Of a DNA stretch of 64,000 nt, positions 42,975 to 55,808 are shown in pieces. This stretch comes from Protea cynaroides (lineage: Eukaryota; Streptophyta; Magnoliopsida; Proteales; Proteaceae). The notes beneath the pieces were generated by a model that saw only the letters and a list, made by a program, of their open reading frames with translations, was not told the origin of the DNA and did no database searches. The position numbers and the translations under genes are program-made. The stretch is taken from assembly GCA_028583415.1 (NCBI GenBank), contig CM053276.1, positions 62,725,510 through 62,789,509 on the forward strand. Reading direction: 5' to 3'. How positions within the stretch are numbered: the stretch's first letter is position 1; every line of letters starts with the position of its first letter.

Positions 42975-43133
42975 TAAATTCAAAATTTTAAAGACAAAAT
43001 TTATTTTAAGGATGGGGGAGTTGAGATTCGTGCGTTCAAATTTTGAGGACAAAATTCATTTTAAGGATGGGGGAGTTGTAAGATCCGTACTTTCAAATTT
43101 CGTGGATGAAATTTCTTTTAAGGGTGGTGGAGT
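42975..43133 (+). repeat. Triplicated polypurine tract / LTR-junction units of element D
   Basis: Three ~56-bp units, each with CAAATTT..GA.GA.AAATT, TTTTAAGGATGGGGGAGT (third: AAGGGTGGTGGAGT) and then TTGTAAGAYCCGYAC, the first bases of the LTR. Only the third is followed by a real LTR. See also element A at 57271-57366. Confidence 0.85.
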
Positions 43134-45505
43134 TGTAAGACCCGCACGCCACGAACCCGGCCTAACCTTATATTTTGTGTCGGGACCCGTCTACATATCA
43201 TGGTCGAGCCAAGTGGACCAAGTGTGTGAAGAAAAACCAAGACCCAATATGAAAATTTACCCAAAAATAGTCAAAATGAGGGTAGGGTCGCATGTTTTAA
43301 CAGGCAGGTCCGACCCTCCCATCGACCCTCACCATCGACCCTCAACCATGGGTCGCAGGGTCTATGAGTTGTCTGACCCTCCCATCGACCCTCACCATCG
43401 ACCCTTGGTACTCGGGAAAAACAGCACGAACCGAAAATTAGGAAACCTTCCTAATTTCGATTGGAACCTTTCCTAAACTTAATGGGACTTATTTTGGGAG
43501 GTTTTACCCTAAAAATAGGACGTCCCTAAGCCTCTTTCACTCCTTTTACAACCCTAATTCGATTGAGAGAAAGAGAAGAGAAGGAAGAGAAGAAGAGAAG
43601 GAAAACTTGAAGAAAAGGCTAAGGAAGAAGAGGAAATTCAGAGGAACTCTGAATCTCAGCAAACCTAAGGTATAAATACATTCCCCATGATTTATTTAAG
43701 ACTTTAGAATGGTTTATGAAGAGGATATGACTTTGAAGAAACCCAAATCATCCATCCATGGTTTCGTTTCAATGGAAACCATGGAGGAGATCATTAAAAA
43801 CCATGTAGGTGAATAAAGTATAGTTCTAAACCATAGAACATGTATAGAATAGATTGTGGAAGTAAGTCATAGGACCCAACCATGAAAGAGAGAACGAAAT
43901 CTGATATTTTCGACTCAAACCATGGAGGGTCGCACCTAGGGTCGATGGCAGATCCGACCCTAGCATCGACCCTCAGTGTACGGGAAGTTCATATTAGGGG
44001 GAGGGTCACACCCAGGGTCGATCATGACTCCGACCCTACCTCCGACCCTCGGTTAACAGAATAGTTTTTAAATTCTGAATAAATTCTAATTAAATTTTAT
44101 CGGCTTTGTTAGGTCTTCTAGCAATATAATAACGTTATAAAGGTGATTCTAAAGCTTGGAAGAGGATATATTAACAAGCTAAGGTGAGGGAACAAGACCT
44201 AAACTAACTGGTTAAGAATAAACTATTTTATTTCTTGAGTCCAATGCCATATTGATTCTATACGTGTATGCTTGTATGTGCATTTAACATGTCATCCAAT
44301 ATTTATATTATTTGTTCATGCATATTTATTTGATTGTTTATAACATGATGATGATGATGATGATAGGAATAGGCATGTGAATGTTTGTGTTTGGCTAGTG
44401 TATATGGTGCGGGTAGGGATGGTATCAACCGGTACAGCCATGACCGTTCTTCATGGGGTGTATATTGTGCCATGGTCTATTCAAGTCATGTCCACTAAGC
44501 AGGTGTTAGTGTGCTTGATGCGAGGGGAGCATCAGGGGCAAGACGTGGCATTGTGGTTCAGCCTGGTCACCAGACTCTAGCTCTATCTCTACTCAAGTCT
44601 TGTCCACTAACATCGTCGTATCGCCATTACCTTAGCGGAACTAATATGTCGTAGAGTATCAAGGGGGGGACGTGGCATTGTGGTTCAGCCTGGTCACCAG
44701 ACCCTAGCTCTATCTCTATGGATGTATTGAGGGATGCTGGGGTGAGGCCTTGGATACATTGTTTGACATTAGGGTTGGTTATTTGCGAGCCCAGTTTGCA
44801 AGCCCTCGCCAATAGGGGCTTACGTGTTGGTATGGGCAACCGGTGCAGCCATGCCGTTTTCATGGGGTGTATATTGTCCATGGTGGGTGCATGTGGGGCG
44901 ACGGTGCCGTTTTCATTGGGCATTTCCACACACTCGTGTATAGAGGTGCGGCGGCCACCTATCCTTTCTATAGCACATTGCAAACTTATATACCAGACCA
45001 AAGATATGAATTGAATGCATGCATATGTATTGTTGCATTGTTTTGTTTACTCACTGAGCTCAAGTTGGAGAGCTGACCCTCGCGCGTGCAATTCTTTTTA
45101 GTTTCTGATATTGTAGGTACTATGATTGAAGATTATGTCGACACGCCAACATATGAACATGTGGTGGCTATGATGAGCAAGCTGTGGAGGACGTACATGG
45201 TTCGTTAAGTGAGCGTTTCAATGGTGGATACGTTTAGTGTTTAGTTTTCGTATTTGGATATTGTAATATGTATTAAATTATGTTTTGGTTACATGAAAAT
45301 AAATGGAATATTAATTATTTATCATGATTAGATCTCAGTTCATTATCTGTAAGACTTCTGCTATTTACTTTATTACCTCTGATTAATGTGGAATGTGTTT
45401 TGGTTTATCATATGTGGGATAACCTATTTTGAGATCCTGGTTGAACCGTTGGTTTATTGACGGTTCATCACACCATTCTGGTTGGTGCAGAATTGGGGTG
45501 TGACA
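43134..45505 (+). repeat. 3' LTR of element D
   Basis: 2372 bp, near-identical to the 5' LTR. It has an extra CACCATCGACCCT unit in the first motif cluster and a weakened TATA box. Confidence 0.95.
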
Positions 45506-47328
45506 GTATCATTCTTTCAGTTATCAAAGGTTGCATCTTCTCATTTGGATTACCCCCAATCATTGACGCTAGCATTCTAACGCATCAGCATATCGATTTG
45601 TATCTCTTGGGAAGTATCCAAATTCTATCTCTTTGAATTTACTGGCCAAGACCTGAGCCCAATGTTTATAAGGTACGAGCTTTTTATCTCTTGTCTTCCG
45701 GTCTTCCCTGACTTGATAGATGACGACTGAAGAGTCTCCATACACTTTTAATTTCTATATACCAAAGGACAAAGTTGCTCGGAGCCCTCTCACACAGGCT
45801 TCGTACTCCGTAATATTATTCGTGCATTCAAACTCCAAGCGAAAAGACAAAGGTATGAAGGCACCGTCAGGATCGACTAGCAATACCCTAGCTCCATATC
45901 CCCGATGGTTTGCCTCGCCGTCAAAGAACATCACCCAAGTGTCATCTCCCAGTTCTTCCTGAACAGTGGAGACTTCTTCACTAGGAAATACGTCCTCCAA
46001 TTGCTTAAGATTTCCTTCGATTGGGAGAGATGACAAATGCTCAGCGATCACACTCCCCTTGATAGACTTTTGGTTCATGTAGGTAATATCAAACTCTGAA
46101 AGCAGCAACAACCACCGTGTCATTTTTCCTATCAAGACTGGCTTCTCGAAAAGGTACTTGATTGGGTCCATGCAAAAGATGAGGACAATAGGATATGAGA
46201 GCATGTAATGTCTCAATCTCCTCATTACCCAGACCAAAGCTGTGCATGTTTTCTCCAAAAGCGTATAGTTAACCTCATAGCCCATGAACTTCTTGCTCAA
46301 ATAATACACAGCCCTCTTAGTACGTCCATCTTCTTCATGCTGGGCAATCATGGATCCCATTGACTCTTCTAGGATAGACAAATACAACAGAAGTGGTCTC
46401 CCAGGGGTTGGCGGGACCAAAACTGGCAGATTAGTCAGATATGCCTTGATCCTATCGAAAGCCAACTGGCACTGGGGATTCCAAGTTTTTGGCTGGTCCT
46501 TCTTTAATAGCTTGAAAATAGGTTCACAGAGGACTATCAGATGCACTATGAATCTATTTATGTATTGCACTCTTCCTAGGAATCCTCTGATCTCCTTTTC
46601 TGTTCGTGGAGGAGGCATTTCAGATATAGCTTTAATCTTGGCTGGATCAATCTCTATACCCCTCTTACTTACCAAGAAGCCCAACATTTTTCCAGCAGTT
46701 ACTCCAAAAGCATACTTCTGTGGATTCAGCCTCAACTTGTATCGCTTTATCCCTTCAAAGAATGTCCTCAATGCCGTGAAGTGATCCTCCTTGGTAATTG
46801 ACTTCACAATCATATCATCTATATATACTTCAACCTCCTTATGGATCAAGTTGTGGAGGACAGTAGTATCCATTCAGCATTATTAAGCCCAAATGGCATT
46901 ACTGTATAACAATAAGTACCCCAATCTGTAGTGAATGAAGTCTTCTCTTTATCCTCTGGTGCCATCTTTATCTGATTATAGCCTGAGAATCCATCCATGA
47001 AAGATAACAGTGCATGTCCAGCGGTGTAGTTGACCAATATGTCAATCTTGGATAGCGAAAAGTCATCCTTAGGGCTTGCTTTGTTCAGATTCATATAATC
47101 CACACATACCCTTAATTTACCATCTTTCTTTGGGACAATGATAATATTGGCCAACCACTCAGGGTAATGGACCACTTCAAGAAAACCAGCATTAAGTTGC
47201 TTCTGGATATCCTCCTTGACCTTCAAAGCCCACTCTGGCCTCAATCTCCTCAACTTTTGCTTGTGGGACTTTGAACCAGGCATCAAGGGAATCCTATGTT
47301 GGACCACCTCAGGGTCTATTCCAGGCAT
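45506..47328 (-). pseudogene. pol: pol of element C: RT and RNase H
   Basis: RT: IPLMPGSKSHKQKLRRL run-in, ANIIIVPKKDGKLRVCVDY, LLSFMDGFSGYNQI (first Asp), MPFGLNNA, then after a frameshift near 46860 VEVYIDDMIVKS with the YIDD catalytic motif. Tat-type GFLGRVQYINRFI follows. RNase H: YYLSKKFMGYEVNY and a second, Tat-specific RNase H-like part WVMFFDGEANHRGYG..NITEYEACVRGL (45960-45760). Stops near 45754 and 45600. The frame is broken by element D at 45505. Confidence 0.92.
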
Positions 47329-48992
47329 ATCCTCATAAGACCAGCAAAGACTTCTTGAAATTCTTTGAATAACTCTACCATATTAGCCGTTTCATCCTCA
47401 GTTAAAGTTACCCCGACCTTGATATTATGAGGCTCTTCAGTTGAGCCCAAGTTGACCATTTTGAAATCTTCTTCGACTGGTCGGGCCTTCATTTCTTTCG
47501 AGGCCTTGATAGATCGCATTAACTCAGGAGAAGGTTCATCATTTTCATCATTATCCGAGTTAGAGTTAGTATAATCACCAGGAATGGAAGAAGAGGAAGA
47601 CACAATATATTCGAAAGTGAAATTTTCATTAATAATAGAAGCGGTGTCTACAGGATAGGAGGTCCCAAGTGGGACAAAATCAACACTAGAAAATGTTTGC
47701 ATCTTATCTAAACTTGTACTAGGCACAGACACAGCCAAATTGTTCAAAATACATGACTCATTAAAAGAGACAAAATGGTCTACACAACTCCAATTAGGGA
47801 TAACCCCATCAAAAGGATGAATAAGCTGGTGTGGACCCAAATCCTCGCTCTCGCTTTCCTCGGTGATGGCCAAGACTCCTTCGTCGTCGAACAAGCTGTC
47901 GACATCCACGAACTCTGATCCCGTCTTCATCGCATCACTTTGCTTTTGAATCCTTATCAGCTCCAGCTCTACCCAGTCAACATCACAGTTAACGAAGATC
48001 TCAAATCCAGGAACTCATCGTTGAAGGTGCACATCATACCATGGCTCGGGGAAGCCACAGAATGGAAAGTCTGACCCTTCCTTGACAAAGTGTCCATTAA
48101 GAGTTGTAGAATGTGAGATCTCTTCTTCACTGTGAATCCCATCGAAGTGGAGGCTATGGATCTCTTGGTCCGACCATTGTTGATGGCTACTGTTGCTACC
48201 TTTTCTTGGAAAGATTAAAAATTGCCTACTGTTCTTATACTTTCTTTTTTTGAGCCTCAAAAAATGGTCATTGGCTCTCCTCCGCTTCTGATCAATCAGG
48301 GCTAGGTCTTCCCTAGAAAGAATGTACCCCAATCCAAATCTGTTCTCATTTATCATTAGAGAAAGCACATTGATGTCACCTTGTTGATGCAAACCCAGAC
48401 CCATTCCTGGGAAGAAAGACATGTTAAGCAATGAATTAAATACAAAATTTAAATTTTTACCTGAGGGTTCTGACTGTGTTGTTGCCAGGATTGAACTGAT
48501 CTGGAACCCACTCAGTTGCACCCATGTACTGTCCTCTGAACTGCTATCAACAACTGCTAGGGCATTAACCATATCAGAATCGGCATACACTGTCACCACC
48601 ACCCCTTCATATAGGAATCTGACCTTCTAATGCAATGACGAGGTGAGGACTCCTTCTTTGTGGATCCAGGGCCTTCCTAAAAGTAGATTGAAGGAAGCAG
48701 GTATGTCCACGACATGAAGCTCGACATCAAACATAGCAGGACCCACCTTAATTTGTGCATTAAGTACTCCATTGATGGTCCTCCTGGTACAGTCATAAGC
48801 CTTAACACAGTGCGTGGATGGCTTGAGCTCTGCCTCATTGAACCCAAGATGTTTGAAAGTGCTAAGAGGGAATACATTCAATGCTGAGCCTTCATCTACA
48901 AACACTTTTGGAATCAAGTGCCCTGAGGCCGATGGTGATATAAATAGCCTTGTTATGCATCCTTCCTTCATCAGTGAGGTCAGCATCACCAT
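47316..48992 (-). pseudogene. pol: pol of element C: aspartic protease and Tat-type linker
   Basis: Protease (48992-48627): KVFVDEGSALNVFPLSTFKHLGF, with DEGS in place of the usual DGGS/DTGA, and FNLLLGRPWIH near the C-terminus. Next frame (48602-48015) has MSFFPGMGLGLHQQGD, a G-patch-like motif usual between protease and RT in Tat elements, and ESKVPRKG-like basic stretches. The third part (47930-47316) is acidic and ends MVELFKEFQEVFAGL just before RT. One reading frame with a few stops, so recently open. Confidence 0.85.
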
Positions 48993-50961
48993 ACATCAAG
49001 GAGTTAACAACAAGAGATCCCCTAACTATGCTTGCTAGCTCAGTACAATTAGTGGAGACTGGAACTTGGATGCTGGCTAATGATTTCAGAACTACGTCCC
49101 TGTGTGCCTTGGATGCCATAAGTAATCCCCAAATTGACACATTAGCCTGTGTCTTTTCCAACTGCTTCAAAATAGGGTTCTGGGGCTCAGGGGCAGTACA
49201 TTGCTCTTTCCCCTTGTCTCTTGCCAACTATCCGGGGTTATCAACTGTCAGGTTTGCAGGCTTGAAGGTCTTTCCACTTCGGGTTTCTGCTACAGGCTTG
49301 TCATCATACCTAGGGATGTAAACCTCCAGGTTATTGAAATCTTGTGTTGCCTGGGCTACCTCTAGTCCATCTTCAATGTTTATGATCAAAGGGGTTCCCT
49401 TTTCAACCCTTGCTACTGAATGCTTTGTCTGTTGAGGGAAAACCACCTCTAGATCATACTCTGATTCTTGCTTAATAGCCACAACCTCAGATGATCCCTC
49501 ATGCTTGTTCTGGTTCTTCCAACTGTAAATGGGTGAAACTGAAGATGGGCCATACGCATCAGAATTCTCAAAAGGTGAAAAATCGTGACGACCATCCTCC
49601 TCCCCTTCCTCTATGAAGTTGACAGAGTGGTTAGGGAGAGGATTTTTTGCTGTAGATGCTGGTCGATTCTGAATGGCAAAAGTTCCAGCCTCTAGTGCAT
49701 TTTGAATTGCTTCCTTTAAGGCGAAGCAGAATTTTGTGCCATGCCCAGCCTGGTTGTGGAACTTGCAGAATCTATCCTGCCTAAAACTTGCTAGGAGAGG
49801 ATTGGGTAGTATCATTGGTCCAGGGGGCTTTAATTGGCCTGCCTTCATCAATTTATCCATGATCAATTCTCTGGGTAAACCCAGCTCTGTATATTATTTG
49901 CTTGCTCTCTAACTCCTCTGAGGATACGGAGCTTCAATCAATAATGGGGCTAAAGAGGCTGCTGCCACACTCTTGGCCTGTGAAAAGGAATTTACACTAG
50001 ACGCTTTGGAAGAATTATTTCTCCTACTTGAACTGCCCTCTGATATTACCTTATTGCCTTTATGCGGGAGATCCCTGTGGTTGATCGCATCTTCGATCTG
50101 TTGTCCAGCAGCAATTAAGGTCTGGAATGTGGTGATGCCTTGTCCAAAGATAAAAGTTTTGTATGGGTTAGCCAACCCTCTCATCATCATGGTGACTTGC
50201 TCTCTCTCAGAAGGTCTGTTCCAGATTTACGCAGAAATGGCCCTGAACCTAGCCAAGTAAGCAGTGAATCCTTCTTCGGGCAACTACATGATTGTTTCCA
50301 ACTGCCTTCTGTGGGTTTCCACTTCAGTGTTATAAGAATAATGTTCCACAAAAGCAGTTGTAATGTCTCCCCAGGACTTGATTTGGGAGGATTTCAAGTG
50401 CAAGAACCATTTGTGAGCCCCACCAGATAAAGAGAATTGAAATGCTTGCCCCAACTGCTCATCTGTGAACCCTCTCCCTATCCTCAAGATGCCAGTAAAT
50501 GAACTAAGATGGGTGGTGGGGAAACCTGACCCGTCAAATTTCTCCAGAGGCCATTTGAATATATCTGGCAGCTTGGCCTCTGGGAAGTAATTCACTCCCT
50601 CAGCGTCTATAATCTGATCTTCCATTCCTTTCATTCCTCGAAGCAAATGCTCTACATTGTGCAATCAACTCATGACAACTGAACTAGCCAACAGTTTATC
50701 CACTTCCGATATCTTACTGGGGGAAGGCTCCTGAATCACTATTTGGGGCGAAGGAGATGCATTCATGGGGGTGGTGGGACCATTGCCCCCCTCAAGTGAG
50801 GCTACTGCATTGGAGGCTGTTTGTGGCCCAATATTCATGTTTTGCTTGACCAATTCTACCATGGTGTGAACTGTTCGCTCCAAACTGGTAAGTCTGGTGG
50901 TCAAAATGGCAATTGGATCCTCTAAGTGCTCATGACAATCTTCTATCTCATGATCTTCCAT
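48892..50961 (-). pseudogene. gag: gag of element C
   Basis: One minus-strand frame runs from MEDHEIEDCHEHLED (50961) to 48892, interrupted only by single stops (at 50665, 50281, 50230, 49906, 49891, 49225). Contains a heptad-like LTTRLTSLERTVHTMVEL, the capsid core KFDGSGFPTTHLSSF ... GAHKWFLHL ... SWGDITTAFVEHY, a Ser-rich linker, a Tat-type zinc-knuckle variant CKFHNQAGHGTKFC near 49765-49725 and FALKEAIQNAL. Most stops sit where related elements carry Trp, Gln or Arg codons, as expected from C-to-T decay. Confidence 0.85.
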
Positions 50962-51911
50962 TTCCTCTGCCAGACTAACCGACTCTCTAGGATATCCTTG
51001 AGTTGATTGAAGACTGGGGACTCTACGTAGTCGCCTAGAGGTGGGATCCCTTACCCAACTAGATGTTATGTTTCAACTCTCCTGAAGATGACTGAAAATG
51101 TGGAACAGGGGAACAAAGGTCAGGACTCTAACAGATAGGGAGAACCAAGAATAATGCACGCATCAAAGCTGACTTAACCAGACAAAGTTAGATCATGTGC
51201 AAGAACTCCATTAGGTTAATCCTTGCCAATTCCGACGATTCAGATTGATTCTTTGGTTGGTTTTCAGCAAGAGGGTATTTGTGAAACAGACTATACCTCT
51301 GGCTGAAACTCCAACCAAATCAACACATCGGGATCATTGGATTTGGGAGGGATTTACCGTCTGAGAGGACGCGCACAAGATATGAAAGAATTTCGATTCA
51401 ATCTTGAACAAATGAGTGATGGCTTCATCAATGACCACCTGCGTTAAGTGAGGTGAAACTGGGTAAAGATAACACTTAGGTGTTCAGGGATGAATCAAGC
51501 ATACAAGTGTCAATAATGTGATAATGGGACTCGACAAGGCTACCTTGACAAGGATAAGAATGCCTATCACCGTATGCACAATGAGTCAAAGACACCTACA
51601 TCCCTTTATATACCCGCATAGCTGTAGGTACAGGCCAAGGTTGTGGCTTTGCCTGGCAGGTCATCCAATATGCACTGGAGCCCGTTTCAGCTAACCACGA
51701 GGTTTGTAACAATAGTAACCAATATCTCAAGAACCATGATATCACTATATCATAAAATAATCAGCAATGTATACAATGCACCTAAACAATCAAGGCTACA
51801 AGCAAGGGTGTTCGCTACTTCTACACCTAACTACAACCTCAAGCCCCAAGATATAAGTTTATGCATAAAGAGAAAGGGATAGGGATTTACAATCTGAAGT
51901 CTAGCATGAAT
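50962..51911 (-). other. 5' leader of element C
   Basis: 950 bp between PBS and gag start on the minus strand. No ORF supported on either strand. It likely holds the packaging signal; I see no motif that shows this. Confidence 0.5.
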
Positions 51912-51930
51912 GTCCCCAGTGGAGTCACCA
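51912..51930 (-). other. Primer-binding site of element C, tRNA-Arg-like
   Basis: Minus strand TGGTGACTCCACTGGGGAC, starting one base after the LTR. Close to the TGGCGACTCC type used by Ogre/Tat elements; tRNA-Arg assignment is from memory of that group. Confidence 0.65.
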
Positions 51931-51931
51931 C

Positions 51932-54900
51932 TATGAGGACATGGGAAAAATCTTTTGAAATTAATTTATCCTCATTTTTAAATTGAGTTTTCATATAGTT
52001 AAAGTAGTCTACCCTCATTATACTCAGACTGAGATCTGGAAAGTTCTCACCTTCAGATCCCATCCACTCATGCCAGTGGAGGGTAAGAAAACTAGAGTCG
52101 CCACCTAGATAAGGTCTAGGACCTATAAATGATGTCCCTCAAAAGAGGGACACTAATGACTCGCGCAAATGGAACGTCTGTCTTGTCTCACCAAAGGCGG
52201 GTAAGTGTCAAATTATGAGTTGGGAAGGTATTAGGCACCCAACTCACCCGGCTGAACCGGTCTCCCTAAATCCTATCCTTTCCTAAAGTTTATGAACACT
52301 TTGGGCTACCTAAATACATTATAAGGTAGAAAGGGGAATCCTAAGTTCATTTCTAATTCTTCGCTAAACTATACATGGCATAAGCTGAAATTAAACAAAT
52401 TAAACAAGAAAATAATTACAAAATGAATCAAAGAATTCAAAGAATAGCTTAATCATACATCAAAAGAAAGGAAAAAAAAAAGGGACGCTCCCTGTGCGGC
52501 GAGAATCAGGCCAAACGTAGTTCGGGCAGGTGTGTACGTACCAAGTGTGTGCAAGAGAAGGGACGCTCCCAAAATATTGGAACGCATCCCAAGCGATAGA
52601 TGCTTCCACAATCATGGAACACATCCAATGGTGAGAGATGTCCCCAAAATAGTGGGACCCATCTCAGTGTTGAGGTACTCCCTATCACAAGGAAGTCCCC
52701 TCGGTGAGGTAATCTCATAATACATGGAACTTACCTCAATTTAAGTGTGTGTGTGAAAATGATGCTCCCAATATATTGGAACACATCCGAAGGATGAGAT
52801 GCTCCCACAATGGTGGAACACATCTCGGTGTAGAGGTATTCCCTTCTACAGGAAAATCCCTTCGCTGAGGTAATCCCATAATATATGGAACTTACCTCAA
52901 TTTGACCGAGCGTGGAGCGACCAAACTCCCCCGCAGCCTACGTATCCCTCGAGACCTCTGTCCCTCCAGAATCAGGTCAAGCGTAGTTCTCATGGATTGA
53001 CGAGCCATGGACACACGTGGCAACACTCGGGAAAGGCCAAATGCCTCAACTCCCCACACACGGGGTATACTAATATCTCACTCATATCCCACATCAGGGA
53101 TGCCTAGGTGGACCATCCGTCGGACCACCAATCCTATGCATACATCTACCCAATCGCATATTTTTCATTAATAAATATTTTTAATATAACGATTTCCCAC
53201 ACTCTTGGATCCAATCCTGGGGTTGGGTGGGCTCATTCTAAATGAGCCCACAAAGGTCGGGCCTATTGGAACCCCTAAACAAACACATCACGGGAAGCGA
53301 GCATCCTAGGATACATCTATCAAAAATTGGATGTCAAAGATCACTTGGGGGTATGGTGGCGATGCCTTCAAATTAAATCATACAAGTATATAAGCATATA
53401 GGCATATGATGGAAACTAAATAGAGCATGTGATAAAAAACCAAAAATAGAAAGAAACTATATACATGTGATGTTAAAACAGCAGGAATCATCAAATGTGT
53501 AAAACAGGAAACCATAATGAGAACTAGGATATATGAAGCAAAAAGAAATAAAAAAACAGCATGTATTATGTACAATGAAATGACCTACATACCCTATCTG
53601 AGATAGGTTGACCATAAGAAAGGGCATGAGATAAAAAAAAAAAAAAGACATGAGCACAACACTAAGCCAAACCAGAACCAACATACATCTGAATCAAACC
53701 AAAACAAACCAGATAAATCTGAACCTAATCTAAACCCAAATCAGGCCAGGCCAAAACTGACAGACTCAACTGACCCAAAATGGGTCAACCCGAACCAGAC
53801 TAAACCCAACTTTAACTTAAAGAGTAAACTTGGGCCAAACCCAAACCAAACCTAAATTAACCCAACAAACAGTCCTAGACCTAGGCCAAGAGACCCTAAC
53901 CAGACCCACTTGGACCAGACCAGACTAGGCTTCACATACCAAGCCTAAACTAGATCCAACATATCCAATTAACTAGGTCAACCTGAACCTGACCCAATGT
54001 ACACTAAATCCACTGAACCAGATCAGACCTGGTAAATCAGACCAGAGCCAAACCATGGTAAGCCAACCTAAACCAACTCTGAGTAACCCAGACTACAATA
54101 AGCCAAATCTAAACCAAGTCTAGACTGACCAAACCAAATCCAAAGGAACATAACTTAGCCTAAGCCCAGGTCTGACCTAAACCAGTACCTAATCAGGCTA
54201 AATCAAACCTAATGAAACAAACAACAACTTACAGACCCAGATCTCAGCCTATTGAGTAAGCCAAAATAAAATAAAAAAACTTCCCACCTCCCCTGGAATA
54301 CTGCCCGAATGCAACATTACAATAATAAACGAAAAATAAAGATATAATAAAAAAATAAAAAAATAAAAAAATAATGAACTCACCTGTCGACCTGAAAAGC
54401 TTTGAAGGCAAAAAAATGTTGCGTCTCTTAAACCTTCAACTTGAATGAGATGCACACCAACCGTCAAAAGCTTTCATAATCAAGCCATTTAGAAGACCTA
54501 TTCTTTCTTCAACTCAAAATGAGACTTTGTCTTCCACTAATGGTACTGTTTTTGAGCTAAATACCTCCAAAAGCTTCAAATTAAAACTGCTCCAGATGTC
54601 GACGGCTCCTGCTAAACCCTAGCGCTTACCTTATCATCGATCGATCTCAGAGCTTCTTTCTCTCAAGTTTTAGTATTTCGGACAGTAGCTGAAATAGATA
54701 TCTTCAGTCGCGCGAACAACCAAAGATGAGAGATTTCTGCTATTTTTTTTTACAAAACTCTTTTTTTTTCCTCCCTGGTTTCTCCTCTCTACGGCAACCG
54801 CTGCTTTCTTCTTCTTCTTCTGCTCCTCTCTCTATCCTCCTATGTTCTTCTTTCTCTTCTGCTGCTGTTTTTTTTTTCCTCTCCTTTCTCCCAGCTCTTT

Positions 54901-55591
54901 CTTCTTCCTCCTCTCACCGCTGCCATCGCCTTCTTCTTCTTCCTCTTCTACTCCTCTTCTCTTTCTTCTGGTTTTTCTTCGTTTTTTTTTCTCCTCTTCT
55001 GCTACGGCTTCTCTTTCTTCTGGTTTTTTTTTCTCTTTTCCTCTTCTGCTATGGCTTTTTTGGACCGGCAACGATGGTGCTGCTCTTTCCTCTTTTTCGG
55101 CGGCGACAGCTCTGCTGCTACTTGCCTCCACTTTCTTCTTTTCTCCTTCTCCTTCTCGCTTCTCTCTCTCTCCCCTGATTTTTTCTCCTCTTCATTTCCC
55201 TCCCGGTCTGTCCATCGTCCTCCCTTTTATCACTATTCTGGACAAACCTCACTTGATGAGGTGTCGATGGGGGGGAATGGGAGAGTTGAGGTGACTGGGG
55301 AGAAGTCGGGAGACCGGCGGCTTTGGGGGAGATATTTCAGGGAGGAGGGTTGAGGTGTCGACCTCTCCTCTTCCACTGCAAATCCCTCCTTCATCGCCTC
55401 TCTCCATCTCTGCTTCTCCTTTCTTCTCCTTTCTCGATTTCTGCTTTTTTTGCTTTTTTATTTTTTATTTTTTCTTCTTGGTCTTCGATCCCTTCTTTTA
55501 GGGATCTAAACTGTTGTTGCTTCTTTTTTTTTCTTCTTTTTTTTCTTTTGTTTTTGTACCCAAACTGCCCCCACCCCTTTTTCATTTTACG

Positions 55592-55631
<40 letters not shown>

Positions 55632-55808
55632 CTTTTCTTTCATATATTTTATTTATATATATCTTTGTTTCATTTATTTTTTTTATCATTATTATATTTT
55701 ATTTATTTATTTATTTATTTATTTATTATTTTTTTACACCCCTCTCATTGCGTATGGTACCCCAATGAAAGCGGGGATCCCCGCAGTGGCAAAATCGAGG
55801 TGCTGACA
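51932..55808 (-). repeat. 5' LTR of element C
   Basis: 3877 bp, same elements as the 3' LTR in the same order; the pyrimidine-rich tract lies at about 54726-55190 and the AT run at 55594-55630. The terminal TG on the plus-strand side has become TA (TATGAGGACA at 51932). Confidence 0.92.

Larger units (their letters stand above)
36141..45505 (+). mobile_element. Element D: young Tekay-like element with intact gag but no RT
   Basis: 9365 bp, TSD GTATC, LTRs about 98-99% identical by eye. Contains PBS, decayed antisense ORF, decayed partial gag, a second complete gag, protease remnant, linker, integrase and chromodomain remnants, and a triplicated PPT. RT and RNase H are absent. It lies in the integrase end of element C, so it is the last insertion of the nest. 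Recent movement with a dead pol points to proteins supplied by relatives. Confidence 0.93.
28014..55808 (-). mobile_element. Element C: Ogre/Tat-type Ty3/gypsy retrotransposon, interrupted by D
   Basis: 27,795 bp overall, about 18.4 kb without element D, the large size usual for Ogre/Tat elements. On the minus strand: 5' LTR (55808-51932), PBS, leader, gag, protease, G-patch-like linker, RT, RNase H, [D], integrase, extra ORF, tandem repeats, PPT, 3' LTR (31960-28014). LTR ends are TGTCAGCACC...CCTCA on the minus strand. LTRs differ by several per cent and coding frames carry scattered stops, so it is inactive. Confidence 0.93.
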
